A stretch of DNA of 64,000 nt, from assembly GCF_900114255.1 (NCBI RefSeq), contig NZ_FOSL01000016.1:1-64000 (forward strand), written 5' to 3'. Shown one piece after another: positions 51,573 through 60,174 of this stretch. The number at the start of each line of letters is the position of its first letter. Position 1 is the first letter of the stretch. The position numbers and the translations under genes were made by a program. The notes under the pieces are model-generated. The model was given only the letters and a program-made list of their open reading frames with translations. It was not told where the DNA came from and searched no databases. The DNA comes from Neomesorhizobium albiziae. GTDB lineage: Bacteria > Pseudomonadota > Alphaproteobacteria > Rhizobiales > Rhizobiaceae.

Positions 51573-51708
51573 ATGAATCGAATTGAACGGGCGAGCGTCA
51601 TTTTGTCAAGCGCATTTGGCCGATCAGAGGCTTGCTCAAGCCTGACGGAAGAACTGGCGCCCGCGGGCAAGTTACTCGCCGGAGGGGAGCGCGGGATAGT
51701 CGAGGCCG

Positions 51709-51749
51709 ATATTACCTCGAAACCGCCCGGCACCATCGAGTGGGATTGA
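51709..51749 (+). pseudogene. Duplicated guaA 3' end (right copy of the attachment-like repeat)
   Basis: The frame reads [13 protein letters not shown] then stop TGA, the guaA C-terminus. 51712-51745 is identical to 46084-46117, with only the next base differing. No other guaA sequence is upstream. It is the distal half-site left by integration of the thi segment. Confidence 0.9.
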
Positions 51750-51897
51750 CCCGGTGTCCTTCAGAGCTTAATCGCGAACTTTCGGAAAATGCCGTAAACC
51801 ACAGAAGTAACTGATTATTCGTGACCATGTAGTCAGCTGAACGCTTCGCGCGAAGGGCGTCCAAGCGCGACGGCTCTATTCGGGGCGCAGACAGATA

Positions 51898-52599
51898 TCA
51901 AACGCCCAGATAGGCGGCGCGGATCCGTTCGTCGGCGATCAGTTCCTCGGCCGTGCCTTGCATGGTCACCCGCCCGGTCTCCATCACATAGCCACGGTCG
52001 GCAATACGCAGCGCGGCATAGGCGTTCTGCTCGACCAGAAGCACGGTGACGCCCAGTGTCTTCAAATTCCTGATGACGTCCATGATCTGCGCAACCAGGA
52101 TCGGCGCCAGCCCCATGCTCGGCTCGTCCAGGAGCAGGCAGGCAGGGCGCGCCATCAGCGCGCGCGATATCGCCAGCATCTGCTGCTGGCCGCCCGAAAG
52201 GCCGCCGGCCGCGAGATTGCGTTTTTCCCTGAGGATCGGGAACATGGCGAAAGCCTCTGCCATATCCGTGTCGACGCGTGCATCCGCGAACAGATAGGCC
52301 CCCAGCCTGAGATTTTCCTCCACGCTGAGGCTGGTGAATATCTGCCGGCCCTCGGGCGATTGCGCCAGGCCGAGCGCCACGCGCCGGTGCGCCGGCATCC
52401 CCTGCAGCGGTTCGCCCTTGAACACCAGATTGCCGCCGCTGATCGGCTGCACGCCGGAAATGCAGCGCAGCAGCGTCGTCTTGCCGGCGCCGTTGGCGCC
52501 CACCACAGTGACGATTTCACCCGAACGCACCTGCAGGTCGACGCCGTGCAGCACCTCGATGCGCCCATAGCGCGAGCGCAGGTTCTCAACCGAGAGCAT
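51898..52599 (-). CDS. livF: Branched-chain amino-acid ABC transporter ATPase LivF
   Basis: 233 residues. Walker A GANGAGKTTLLR, signature LSGGQQQMLAIS, Walker B CLLLDEPSMGLA and H-loop VLLVEQNAY are all intact. Last gene of a five-gene Liv operon transcribed leftwards; its start overlaps the livG end by 14 bases. Cytoplasmic motor of an importer for Leu/Ile/Val or related ligands. Confidence 0.95.
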   Translation of the reverse strand: MLSVENLRSRYGRIEVLHGVDLQVRSGEIVTVVGANGAGKTTLLRCISGVQPISGGNLVFKGEPLQGMPAHRRVALGLAQSPEGRQIFTSLSVEENLRLGAYLFADARVDTDMAEAFAMFPILREKRNLAAGGLSGGQQQMLAISRALMARPACLLLDEPSMGLAPILVAQIMDVIRNLKTLGVTVLLVEQNAYAALRIADRGYVMETGRVTMQGTAEELIADERIRAAYLGV

Positions 52600-53368
52600 G
52601 GCCGCTCCCTTCCTGAACGCCGAGATAGGCTTCGATCACCTTGGGATCGCGCGAGACTTTTTCCGGCTTGCCTTCGGCGATCTTCTCGCCCCGGTCGAGC
52701 ACGACGATATGGCTGGAGATGCGCATCACCATCTTCATGTCGTGTTCGACCAAGAGGATGGCGACGCCCGACTTCGCCACGTCGGCGATGAGGTGGTCGA
52801 TCTCCTCGGTCTCAACCGCATTGCAGCCGGCCGCCGGCTCGTCGAGCAAAAGGATGCGCGGCTCCAGCGCCAGCGCGCGCGCGATCTCCAGCCGCTTCAG
52901 CGCGCCGTAGGACAGCGACGAAGCCTGCTGATCCGCCGCGCGGTCGAGCCCGACGCGCGCCAGAAGCCCGCTCGCCACAGTACGCGCCTCGGCAGTGCGA
53001 CGGCGCGATGCCGGCGTGGAGAACAGGTCGGCGACCAGGCTGCCGCGCGCCTTCAGGTGCCGGCCGGTCATCACATTCTCCAGCACGGACATCTTCTGGA
53101 AGATCTGCAGGTTCTGGAAGGTGCGCGACAGGCCGCGTTCAGCCAGCTGGTTCGGGGCCATGCCCGTGACCGCTTCACCGTCGAGGCTCACCTTGCCGCG
53201 CGCCGGCCGGTAAGCGCCGGAGATCATGTTGAACAGCGTCGTCTTGCCGGCGCCGTTCGGCCCGATCACCGAGACGATCTCACCCGGCTCGACCCCGAAG
53301 CCGACATCGTTGACGGCCCGCAAGCCGCCGAAATCGATACCCAGCCCCTCGACGGAAAGCAGCGGCAT
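52586..53368 (-). CDS. livG: Branched-chain amino-acid ABC transporter ATPase LivG
   Basis: 260 residues. Walker A GPNGAGKTTLFN, signature SYGALKRLEIARAL (LSYG form usual for LivG), Walker B ILLLDEPAAG, and the H-loop LLVEHDMKMVM. Its start overlaps the livM stop by one base (TGATG). Pairs with LivF. Confidence 0.95.
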   Translation of the reverse strand: MPLLSVEGLGIDFGGLRAVNDVGFGVEPGEIVSVIGPNGAGKTTLFNMISGAYRPARGKVSLDGEAVTGMAPNQLAERGLSRTFQNLQIFQKMSVLENVMTGRHLKARGSLVADLFSTPASRRRTAEARTVASGLLARVGLDRAADQQASSLSYGALKRLEIARALALEPRILLLDEPAAGCNAVETEEIDHLIADVAKSGVAILLVEHDMKMVMRISSHIVVLDRGEKIAEGKPEKVSRDPKVIEAYLGVQEGSGHALG

Positions 53369-54321
53369 CAGCCCCTCCCGCGCAAGGCGCGCGACAGGGT
53401 CGGCACCAGTCCGTCACGCATGAAGATCATGACCAGCATCATGATCAGGCCGAGGATCATGTGCTCATATGCCTGCAGCGCTGTCAGCGCTTGCGGCAAC
53501 AGCGTCAGCAAAGTTGCCCCGGCGATTGCGCCGGGCACCGAGCCGGCGCCGCCCAGCACCGTCATCGTCACCAACTCGACCGAATGCAGGAAACCGGCGA
53601 CATCGGGCGTGATGAACTTGTTCATCAGCGCAAGCAGCGAGCCGGACAGCGAGGCGTAGACGGCCGACAACACGAAGGCGGAGAGCTTGTAGCGCGCGAC
53701 ATCGACGCCGACAGTGCCGGCAGCGATCTCCGAATCGTGCAGTGCCCTGAGCGCCCGCCCGGCCGCGCTGTCATGGAGGTTCGAGGCGACCCAGGCGCCG
53801 CCGAGCAGGAACAACGCGGTGAAGGCGTACCAGAACTGTGCGTTGGAGAGATCGATACCGATGAACTTCAGCGCCGCGCGCAAGCCCAGTTCCGGCACTT
53901 CGCGCCCGTCGGCGCCGCCGGTGATCGGCACTTCATTGGCAAGCACCATCGACACCAGAATGCCGAAGCCAAGTGTGGCCACCCCCAGATAATAGCCTTT
54001 CAGCCGCAGTATCGGCCCGCCGATCAGCCAGGCGATCCCAGCGCTGATGACGGTGCCAAGGAGCATGGCCAACGCCGGATGAAGTCCCAGATAGATCGGC
54101 GCCAATGCACAGGTATAGGCCCCGATGCCTGCAAAGCCGGCATGCCCGAGACTGACCTGGCCGGCGAAGCCGATCAGGATGACGAGGCCCGTGACGGCAA
54201 GCCCATTGACGAAGGCGAGGGCGCCTATGCGGTAGTAGAAGTTGGACGGAAAGGCGAGCGGCGCCAGGGCGACGATGGCCAGCAGGATCAGCAGCGTCAG
54301 ATGCTTCGACGACAGGCGCAT
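53368..54321 (-). CDS. livM: Branched-chain amino-acid ABC permease LivM
   Basis: 317 residues from ATG 54321, two bases after the livH stop; the open frame upstream of it is livH antisense-frame. About nine helices. Family blocks GQVSLGHAGFAGIGAY and, late, VTMTVLGGAGSVPGAIAGA. Channel half partnering LivH. Confidence 0.94.
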   Translation of the reverse strand: MRLSSKHLTLLILLAIVALAPLAFPSNFYYRIGALAFVNGLAVTGLVILIGFAGQVSLGHAGFAGIGAYTCALAPIYLGLHPALAMLLGTVISAGIAWLIGGPILRLKGYYLGVATLGFGILVSMVLANEVPITGGADGREVPELGLRAALKFIGIDLSNAQFWYAFTALFLLGGAWVASNLHDSAAGRALRALHDSEIAAGTVGVDVARYKLSAFVLSAVYASLSGSLLALMNKFITPDVAGFLHSVELVTMTVLGGAGSVPGAIAGATLLTLLPQALTALQAYEHMILGLIMMLVMIFMRDGLVPTLSRALRGRG

Positions 54322-54323
54322 GG

Positions 54324-55196
54324 TCACACACGCTCCATCGACTTGCGGCCGAACAAACCTTGCGGCATCCAGAACAGCACGACCAGAATGACAATGAACG
54401 CGACGGCGTCCTTGTAGGTCGAACTGACAAGCCCGGCCGTCAGCGCCTCGATCAGCCCCAGAAGCAGGCCGCCAACCAGGGCCCCGACCGGCACGCCCAT
54501 GCCGCCCAGCATCGCGGCGGCGAACCCCTTGAGCGCAAAGGGTACTCCAAGATCGTAGCTGGTCAGGCTGATCGGCGTCATGAGAATACCGGCCAGCGCG
54601 CCGATCGCCGCCGACAGCGCGAAGCTCAGGCTCATCATGTAGTCCGTGTTGATGCCGACCAGTTTCGCGGCGACGCGGTTGTTGGCCGTGGCGAGGATGG
54701 CCTTGCCCGTCAAAGTGCGCGTGAAGAAGACGTAGAGAAGCACGAACACCATGACCGCGACGGCGACGACCCACAGGCCCTGCGGCAGGATCGTCACCCC
54801 GCCGACGTTCATCGGCTCGTCGCCGCTGAAGCCCGGAAAGCGGTGCAACTGCTTGTCGAAAACCAGTTGTGCGCCGCCGCGCAGGAAAATCGAGGCGCCG
54901 ATGGTGATGATGATGAGGCTGACCACCGGCGCGGCGCCTGCGCGCTCGATGGCCAGTTTGTTGAGGAGCACACCAATGACGGCGGCTGCCACGATTGCCA
55001 GCAGCGCCGCCAGCGGCAGGGGCACGCCCGCCTGCCAGGCGAAGAACGTCACCATTCCGCCGAGCATGACGAACTCGCCTTGTGCGAAGTTCACCACGTC
55101 GGAGGCGTTGTAGATGATGGTGAAGCCAAGCGCGACCAGCGCGTAGGCGGCTCCGACAGTCGTTCCCGACACCAGATATTGCAGCAGTTCCGTCAC
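54324..55196 (-). CDS. livH: Branched-chain amino-acid ABC permease LivH
   Basis: 290 residues from GTG 55196. YALVALGFTIIYNASDVVNFAQGEFVMLGG near the N-terminus (in parts) is the LivH hallmark, and AAMLGGMGVPVGALVGGLLLG the later one. Eight or so helices. It begins 60 bases downstream of the binding-protein gene. Confidence 0.94.
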   Translation of the reverse strand: MTELLQYLVSGTTVGAAYALVALGFTIIYNASDVVNFAQGEFVMLGGMVTFFAWQAGVPLPLAALLAIVAAAVIGVLLNKLAIERAGAAPVVSLIIITIGASIFLRGGAQLVFDKQLHRFPGFSGDEPMNVGGVTILPQGLWVVAVAVMVFVLLYVFFTRTLTGKAILATANNRVAAKLVGINTDYMMSLSFALSAAIGALAGILMTPISLTSYDLGVPFALKGFAAAMLGGMGVPVGALVGGLLLGLIEALTAGLVSSTYKDAVAFIVILVVLFWMPQGLFGRKSMERV

Positions 55197-55256
55197 CGCG
55201 TACCCCTCCCTTGCAACTGTAAGGTTGCGATCGGCTCGTTGGCTGGCGGTTCGATG

Positions 55257-56393
55257 CTACTGGAGCAGCACCCAGTTGCCGTCCTTGATCTCCAGCATGC
55301 GGAAAGCCGAAAGATCGAGGCCGAGGTGATCGGTCGCCGACATATTGAATGCGCCGGTGACGCCAACGAAGCCCTTGGTTTGCTCGATCGCATCGCGGAT
55401 TGCCTGCGGCTCCGCCGCGCCGGCGCGGTTGATCGCATCGACCAGCAGGCGCAGCGCGTCATGCGCATAGCCGCCGAAAGTGGAGGCGGGCGAACCGGCC
55501 TTCTCCTCATAGATCTTCCTGTAGGCGGTCACGACGGCATATTGCGGATCGTCTTGGCTGAGCTGGTCCGCAATCAGGATTGCCGTGCCGGGGATCTTGA
55601 CCCCGTTCGACGCTGGTCCGGCGAGCTCGATGAAGGCCTTCGAGGCGACGCCATGCGACTGGTAGAGCGGCGTCTTGATGCCAAGCTGTCCGTAGTTGCG
55701 GGTGACGATGGCAGGGCCCTGGCCAAAGCCGGCGTTGAGAATTGCCTGGACGCCTTCCTTGGAGCGCAGATTGGTCAACTGCGGCGTCATGTCGGCGTCG
55801 GTCGGTCCATAGATCTCATCGGCCAGGATTTCGATGCCGTAGTCGCCGGCAATGTCCACGCAGTGCTTGCGCATTGAGGCGCCAAAGCCGTCCGAGCCGG
55901 AAATCAGGCCGATCTTGGTAAGGCCGCCGGCCTTCATGTTCTCGAAGATCTTGCCGCAGGCCATGCGGTCGGTATGCGGTGTCTTGAACGTCCATGGCTG
56001 AACCGGGTCGACAATCTCAAGTGCACCGGCAAGCGAGATGAACGGGATCTCGGCATCGGCTACAACCTGCATGATCGACATCGTCGTGGCCGTGGTCGAA
56101 CCACCTACGATGGCGACCACCTCGTCATCCTCGATTAGACGTGTTGCGAATGTGCGCGCCTTGTTGGGGTCGCCCGCGTCGTCGTAGCTGACCAGTTCGA
56201 TCTTTTCGCCGAGCACGCCGCCAGCGGCGTTTATCTCGTCGACCAGCATCCGCAGGGTCTTCGCCTCCGGGTCGCCCAGCGACGATGCCGGGCCAGTTTC
56301 CGAGACGGTCGAGCCAATCTTGATATCGGCCAGGGCAGGCGATGCCACGCCGATCATCAAGGCTGCGACCGCAGCCTTCAATACAGACTTCAT
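55257..56393 (-). CDS. Branched-chain amino-acid-type ABC substrate-binding protein
   Basis: 378 residues with a signal peptide (about 1-22, ending ALA). Type I periplasmic-binding fold (Peripla_BP_6): IKIGSTVSETGPASSLGDPE for ligand contact at the start, VVAIVGGSTTATTMSIM for the next loop. First gene of the Liv operon. ATG 56393 follows GGGAGGAA. The operator-like palindrome 56510-56521 lies upstream. Ligand specificity is not readable; members bind amino acids, amides or small aromatic acids. Confidence 0.92.
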   Translation of the reverse strand: MKSVLKAAVAALMIGVASPALADIKIGSTVSETGPASSLGDPEAKTLRMLVDEINAAGGVLGEKIELVSYDDAGDPNKARTFATRLIEDDEVVAIVGGSTTATTMSIMQVVADAEIPFISLAGALEIVDPVQPWTFKTPHTDRMACGKIFENMKAGGLTKIGLISGSDGFGASMRKHCVDIAGDYGIEILADEIYGPTDADMTPQLTNLRSKEGVQAILNAGFGQGPAIVTRNYGQLGIKTPLYQSHGVASKAFIELAGPASNGVKIPGTAILIADQLSQDDPQYAVVTAYRKIYEEKAGSPASTFGGYAHDALRLLVDAINRAGAAEPQAIRDAIEQTKGFVGVTGAFNMSATDHLGLDLSAFRMLEIKDGNWVLLQ

Positions 56394-56509
56394 GAATTCC
56401 TCCCGAGGTTGAAAACGCCGTTTTGGCCCGGCCCTCCCAAGCCAAAATGCAGAGATCGTCTTGAACGTGCTTGCCAGCCAAATCCGGTTTAGCGGCAGGT
56501 TATTATTAA

Positions 56510-56521
56510 CCGACCGGTCGG
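56510..56521. promoter_or_regulatory. Perfect 12-bp palindrome CCGACCGGTCGG upstream of the Liv operon
   Basis: A perfect palindrome flanked by AT-rich sequence, about 117 bases before the binding-protein start. Such sites are typical TetR-family operators. No TetR regulator is next to it in the window. Confidence 0.45.
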
Positions 56522-56704
56522 ATTATGCAACTATTTTTTGATGATGCTATTGGCGGCTCGAAGATCGGCAAGGTGACGGCGTGAAGATCCCCGATACACG
56601 CGCAATGTCCTGTGACCCGCCCTGGCATGCCGGCACGGCTTCTGCTGTATGCGTGCGCAGGTGTGGAAGGCGGCGCGCCCGGGCCGTTCACGGGGAATGA
56701 AGAA

Positions 56705-57610
56705 TCAGACCGGAAGCTCGCCCGCGAGCTTGGGTATCATCTGAAGCGCGAAGTCCCTGAACATTCGCACCGGCCGGGATATGTTGCGATTGCCGAGATA
56801 CACGATCGAAAGATCGCGCGTCGCGAAGCGCCACTGCGGCATGACCTCGACCAGCCGCCCGCTGGCGAACAGAGCGGGCGCGACGATGGGCGGTAGCTCG
56901 CCGATTCCCCCACCTCCCGCCAGCAAGGTCGCCAGCCCCGTAAAGTCGTTCATCGTCACCCTCGGCCTGAAGTTCACCGTCTCGTGCACGCCGTCCCGTT
57001 CCAGTATCCAGCGGTGCTGCCGCGACCAGTAGGCGAAGGCGAGCAACTGGTGATCGCGCAACTCACGAGGATGAGTGGGAGCGTCCCGCCCCTCCAGATA
57101 GTCCGGGCTTGCGACAAGCCTATGGCGGTAGCGCAGGACCGGGCGTGCGACCAGGCTCGAATCCGCGAACGGGCCAAGGCGCAACGCCAGATCGATCCCT
57201 TCCGAGATGTGATCCAGATGGCGATCGGCGATGATCAAATGCACCTCGACTGCCGGATAGGAGACCCGGAACGTGCCGATCAGTGGCGCCAGCAGATTCT
57301 CGGAGATGCTGGGGGGCGCCGAGAGCCGCAGCGTGCCGCGGACCTCCGAAAGCCGGTGCGAAACAATGCTGTCGACTGCCTCGTTCACCTCCGCACCGCG
57401 CTGAGCCTGCTCAAGAATCTCCATGCCGATGTCGGTGAGCCTCAGGCTGCGCGTGGAACGCTCGAACAAGCGGACGTCGAGCTGGTCCTCCAGCTCGGCG
57501 ACCCTGCGGCTGACGGTCGAGACAGGCATGGCCATACGGCGCGCCGCCTCGGAAAAGCTGCGTGTTTCGGCAACACGGGCGAAGATCACGAGGTCGTTCA
57601 GGTCGATCAT
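56705..57610 (-). CDS. LysR-family transcriptional regulator
   Basis: 301 residues from ATG 57610. N-terminal helix-turn-helix: DLVIFARVAETRSFSEAARR and STVSRRVAELEDQLDVRLFER. Then the substrate-binding domain of the LrhA/DmlR-like group. It is divergent from the SnoaL-like/small ORF/oxidoreductase genes at 57715-59365, which are its likely targets; the 105-base gap would hold the shared operator. Inducer unknown. Confidence 0.92.
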   Translation of the reverse strand: MIDLNDLVIFARVAETRSFSEAARRMAMPVSTVSRRVAELEDQLDVRLFERSTRSLRLTDIGMEILEQAQRGAEVNEAVDSIVSHRLSEVRGTLRLSAPPSISENLLAPLIGTFRVSYPAVEVHLIIADRHLDHISEGIDLALRLGPFADSSLVARPVLRYRHRLVASPDYLEGRDAPTHPRELRDHQLLAFAYWSRQHRWILERDGVHETVNFRPRVTMNDFTGLATLLAGGGGIGELPPIVAPALFASGRLVEVMPQWRFATRDLSIVYLGNRNISRPVRMFRDFALQMIPKLAGELPV

Positions 57611-57714
57611 CGATTTTCCCAAATTCAGGAAAGTGACTACCAAAAAACCTATCTAATCCCAAAAATGGAAATGATCTACAACTCTCACGAGAACTTTACT
57701 ACCGGGAGCCTGGG

Positions 57715-58185
57715 GTGCCGGGGATTGCGACCACAATACTGGCAGGTGCGATTTTGGCCCTGTCGAATGCGGCGGTAGCCACTGAAAGCAACGACACGGC
57801 GGCAATCGAACAGGTGCTTGAGGCCTATGAACAGGCACTGAACAGCTCCGATACGGACGCAGTCCTGCGGCTTTATGCGCCCGACGGCGTGTTCATGCCG
57901 CAGTACATCCCGTCGAGCATCGGCGCCGATGCGGTGCGGAACGCCTATTGGAACGTGTTCAGCGCCGTCAAGCTGTCGTTTCGTCTCGACATCGCCGAAA
58001 TCGTCCAGGTGGCCCCCGAGTGGGCGTTCGCACGGACCAATTCGGCCGGCACAGTCACCGTCCGGACCAGCAACCATACGCTGGCCGAAGCAATTCAGCA
58101 GTTTTTTGTCCTGCAAAAGCTCGCAGCAGGCGGATGGAAGATCGCGCACTACAGCTTCGCCTCCACCACTCCGCCGCGTGAATAG
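57715..58185 (+). CDS. SnoaL/SgcJ-like NTF2-fold secreted protein
   Basis: 156 residues from GTG 57715 (GGGAG upstream). A probable signal peptide spans about 1-22 (PGIATTILAGAILALSNAAVA). NTF2-like body: AIEQVLEAYEQALNSSDTDAVLRLYAPDGVFMP (in parts) and QQFFVLQKLAAGGWKIAHYSFAS. Such proteins bind or isomerise small ligands. First gene of the operon divergent from the LysR gene. Confidence 0.82.
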   Translation: MPGIATTILAGAILALSNAAVATESNDTAAIEQVLEAYEQALNSSDTDAVLRLYAPDGVFMPQYIPSSIGADAVRNAYWNVFSAVKLSFRLDIAEIVQVAPEWAFARTNSAGTVTVRTSNHTLAEAIQQFFVLQKLAAGGWKIAHYSFASTTPPRE

Positions 58186-58196
58186 GGAGGATCATC

Positions 58197-58382
58197 ATGC
58201 TCGAGAAGCTGATTACTTTCCTAGTTTCGACCGCCGCGATCCTTCGCGGCGACTTCGGCGATTGGACGGGAATGATCGTGTTCCCAAACATGACCATGGC
58301 CGGCGGCCTCCTGTCGATCGCGGCTCGCGCCGCCACGGGGTCGAGCCTCGACCGTCCGATCGCCGCACTGAGGTCGCCGTGA
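58197..58382 (+). CDS. Small hypothetical protein between SnoaL-like and oxidoreductase genes
   Basis: 61 codons from ATG 58197 with AGGGAGGATCATC upstream, an unusually good ribosome site. Its stop overlaps GTG 58379 of the next gene, so translation may be coupled. Hydrophobic start (KLITFLVSTAAILRG) then FGDWTGMIVFPNMTMAGG. No family recognised; it could be a fragment left by a deletion. Existence as a protein is moderately supported by the ribosome site. Confidence 0.5.
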   Translation: MLEKLITFLVSTAAILRGDFGDWTGMIVFPNMTMAGGLLSIAARAATGSSLDRPIAALRSP

Positions 58383-59365
58383 CCGTGCCGAAGACCATGA
58401 GGGCGGTGGTCATCCATCAGGCTGGAGGGCCCGAGACCCTTCGGATCGAGACCCGGCGCGTGCCGAAGCCCGGCGAGGGGCAGGTGCTCATCAGGGTGAA
58501 GGCGTTTGGGCTCAATCGCTCCGAGTTGTTCACGCGCCGTGGCCTTTCGCCAATCGTGGATTTTCCACGCGTCCTCGGGATCGAGGCGGTTGGGACGGTG
58601 GCGGAGGTCCCATGCGGAGCCTTTACGCAAGGCGACATCGTGGCGACGGCGATGGGCGGGATGGGACGCCAGTTCGACGGCGGGTATGCGGACTATGTCT
58701 GCGTGCCCACCGGTCAGGTGCAGAGACTGCGGACCGTGCTGCCATGGGACTTGCTGGGCGCCATGCCCGAAATGCTTCAGACAGCATGGGGATCCTTGTT
58801 CACATCGCTGCAGCTTAGGCAAGGCGATCGGCTGCTGATCCGCGGCGGCACAAGCTCGATCGGGCTTGCCGCCACCATGATCGCCAAGGCACATCGCGCC
58901 GTCGTTATCGCGACCACCCGCAACCCCGATCGAGAAAGGCTGTTGCGCGAAAGGGGTGTCGACCAGGTGCTGATCGACACAGGCGAGATCGCGAGCCAGG
59001 TTCGCGAGGTCTGTCCGAATGGCGTCGACAAGGTGCTCGAACTGGTCGGCGCCACGACGCTCAGGGATTCGCTGCGCTGCGTGCGCCCGCGCGGCATACT
59101 ATGCATGACCGGCATCGTCGGCGACCAATGGTCCTTGGACGGGTTCAATCCACTGGATGACATCCCGACGGCGGTGTCGCTCACCAGCTATTCGGGTGGC
59201 GTGGAGAACTTCATGCGCACGCCGCTTCAGGCGCTCGTGGATGAGGTCGAGGACGGTGAGCTGCGGCTGCCGATCGGACGGGTTTTCAAGCTCGACGAGA
59301 TCGTCGAGGCGCACCGCGTCATGGAGGCGAACGCGGCGGGCGGAAAGGTCGTTGTGCTGACATGA
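58379..59365 (+). CDS. Zinc-independent MDR quinone/alkene reductase (NADPH:quinone reductase-like)
   Basis: 328 residues. The start is likely GTG 58379, coupled to the preceding stop; ATG 58397 (MRAVVIHQAGGPETL) is the alternative. GroES-like domain with FGLNRSELFTRRG, then the NAD(P) Rossmann loop GGTSSIGLAATMIAK (GG.SSIG.AA). No structural-zinc Cys cluster, so it belongs to the quinone oxidoreductase branch. Role probably reduction of quinones, enones or electrophiles. An intrinsic terminator follows at 59433. Confidence 0.88.
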   Translation: MTVPKTMRAVVIHQAGGPETLRIETRRVPKPGEGQVLIRVKAFGLNRSELFTRRGLSPIVDFPRVLGIEAVGTVAEVPCGAFTQGDIVATAMGGMGRQFDGGYADYVCVPTGQVQRLRTVLPWDLLGAMPEMLQTAWGSLFTSLQLRQGDRLLIRGGTSSIGLAATMIAKAHRAVVIATTRNPDRERLLRERGVDQVLIDTGEIASQVREVCPNGVDKVLELVGATTLRDSLRCVRPRGILCMTGIVGDQWSLDGFNPLDDIPTAVSLTSYSGGVENFMRTPLQALVDEVEDGELRLPIGRVFKLDEIVEAHRVMEANAAGGKVVVLT

Positions 59366-59432
59366 CGCGAGATTGATCGGACGTCTATTTCAGCCATTCA
59401 ACTGCGCGCGTGGGGGGATACACGCGCCCAGG

Positions 59433-59477
59433 CCGGGGTGGTTAATCCCTTTGGATCAACCACCCCGGTACTTTTTT
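59433..59477 (+). terminator. Intrinsic terminator of the oxidoreductase operon
   Basis: Stem CCGGGGTGGTT (59433-59443) / AACCACCCCGG (59458-59468) with a 14-base inner part that itself pairs TCC/GGA, followed by TACTTTTTT. A smaller GC hairpin, GCGCGTG/CACGCGC, lies just before it at 59406-59427. Confidence 0.9.
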
Positions 59478-59510
59478 CGCTTCCCAAACGGAAAACCGAT
59501 ATCCAGGCCG

Positions 59511-59534
59511 GGCCGCCCCCCGCGGCGGTTTTTT
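59511..59534 (+). terminator. Second terminator-like hairpin before nasT
   Basis: CCGCC (59513-59517) pairs with GGCGG (59524-59528), loop CCCCGC, followed directly by TTTTTT. It lies 38 bases before the nasT start. A second terminator or an attenuator in the nasT leader; no ANTAR hairpins were found next to it. Confidence 0.55.
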
Positions 59535-59571
59535 GCATTGCACAATCGAAGCCGGCAGGCAAAATGCGGGC

Positions 59572-60174
59572 ATGAAGCCGGCTCCCCTCGATGTACTCGT
59601 CATTGACGAAAACCGCATACGCGCGGCCGTCATCGAGGAAGGATTGCGCGAGGCCGGATATACGGACGTGACGATCATCCACGATATGGCCGGCATCGCC
59701 GCGCGCATCGCCACGCTGGAGCCGGACGTCATCGTGATCGATCTCGAAAACCCCAACCGGGATATGCTGGAGAACATGTTCCAGCTGTCTCGCGCGGTGA
59801 AGCGGCCGATCGCGATGTTCGTCGACCGATCGGACACGGCCTCCATCGAGGCGGCGGTGGAGGCGGGCGTGTCGGCCTACGTCGTCGACGGGCTGCGGAA
59901 GGAACGCGTCAAGCCGATCCTCGACATGGCTATCAGCCGTTTCAACGCCTTCTCGCGCATGGCGCGCGAACTCGAAGATGCGCGCACGGAGCTGGAGAGC
60001 CGCAAGCTGGTCGACCGCGCCAAGGGCATTCTGATGAAGTCGCGCGGGCTTTCGGAGGAGGAGGCCTACACGCTGCTGCGCAAGACCGCGATGAACCAGA
60101 ACCGCAAGATAAGCGAGATTGCGCAGAGCCTCGTCACGGCGGCCGGACTGCTTGGACCGGAGGATGCGTCATGA
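59572..60174 (+). CDS. nasT: Nitrate-responsive ANTAR antiterminator NasT
   Basis: 200 residues. N-terminal pseudo-receiver domain (VLVIDENRIRAAVIEEGL), a coiled linker and a C-terminal ANTAR domain, KLVDRAKGILMKSRGLSEEEAYTLLRKTAM (in parts), which binds paired hexaloop RNA hairpins. NasT holds back the terminator in nas leaders; NasS sequesters it when nitrate is absent. Start ATG 59572 is chosen from homologous starts; no strong ribosome site is visible. Overlaps nasS as ATGA. Confidence 0.93.
   Translation: MKPAPLDVLVIDENRIRAAVIEEGLREAGYTDVTIIHDMAGIAARIATLEPDVIVIDLENPNRDMLENMFQLSRAVKRPIAMFVDRSDTASIEAAVEAGVSAYVVDGLRKERVKPILDMAISRFNAFSRMARELEDARTELESRKLVDRAKGILMKSRGLSEEEAYTLLRKTAMNQNRKISEIAQSLVTAAGLLGPEDAS

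Noticed and set aside
54360-55877. 505-codon plus-strand open frame opposite livH and the Liv binding-protein gene
   Set aside because: Antisense shadow; charged low-complexity translation without domains.
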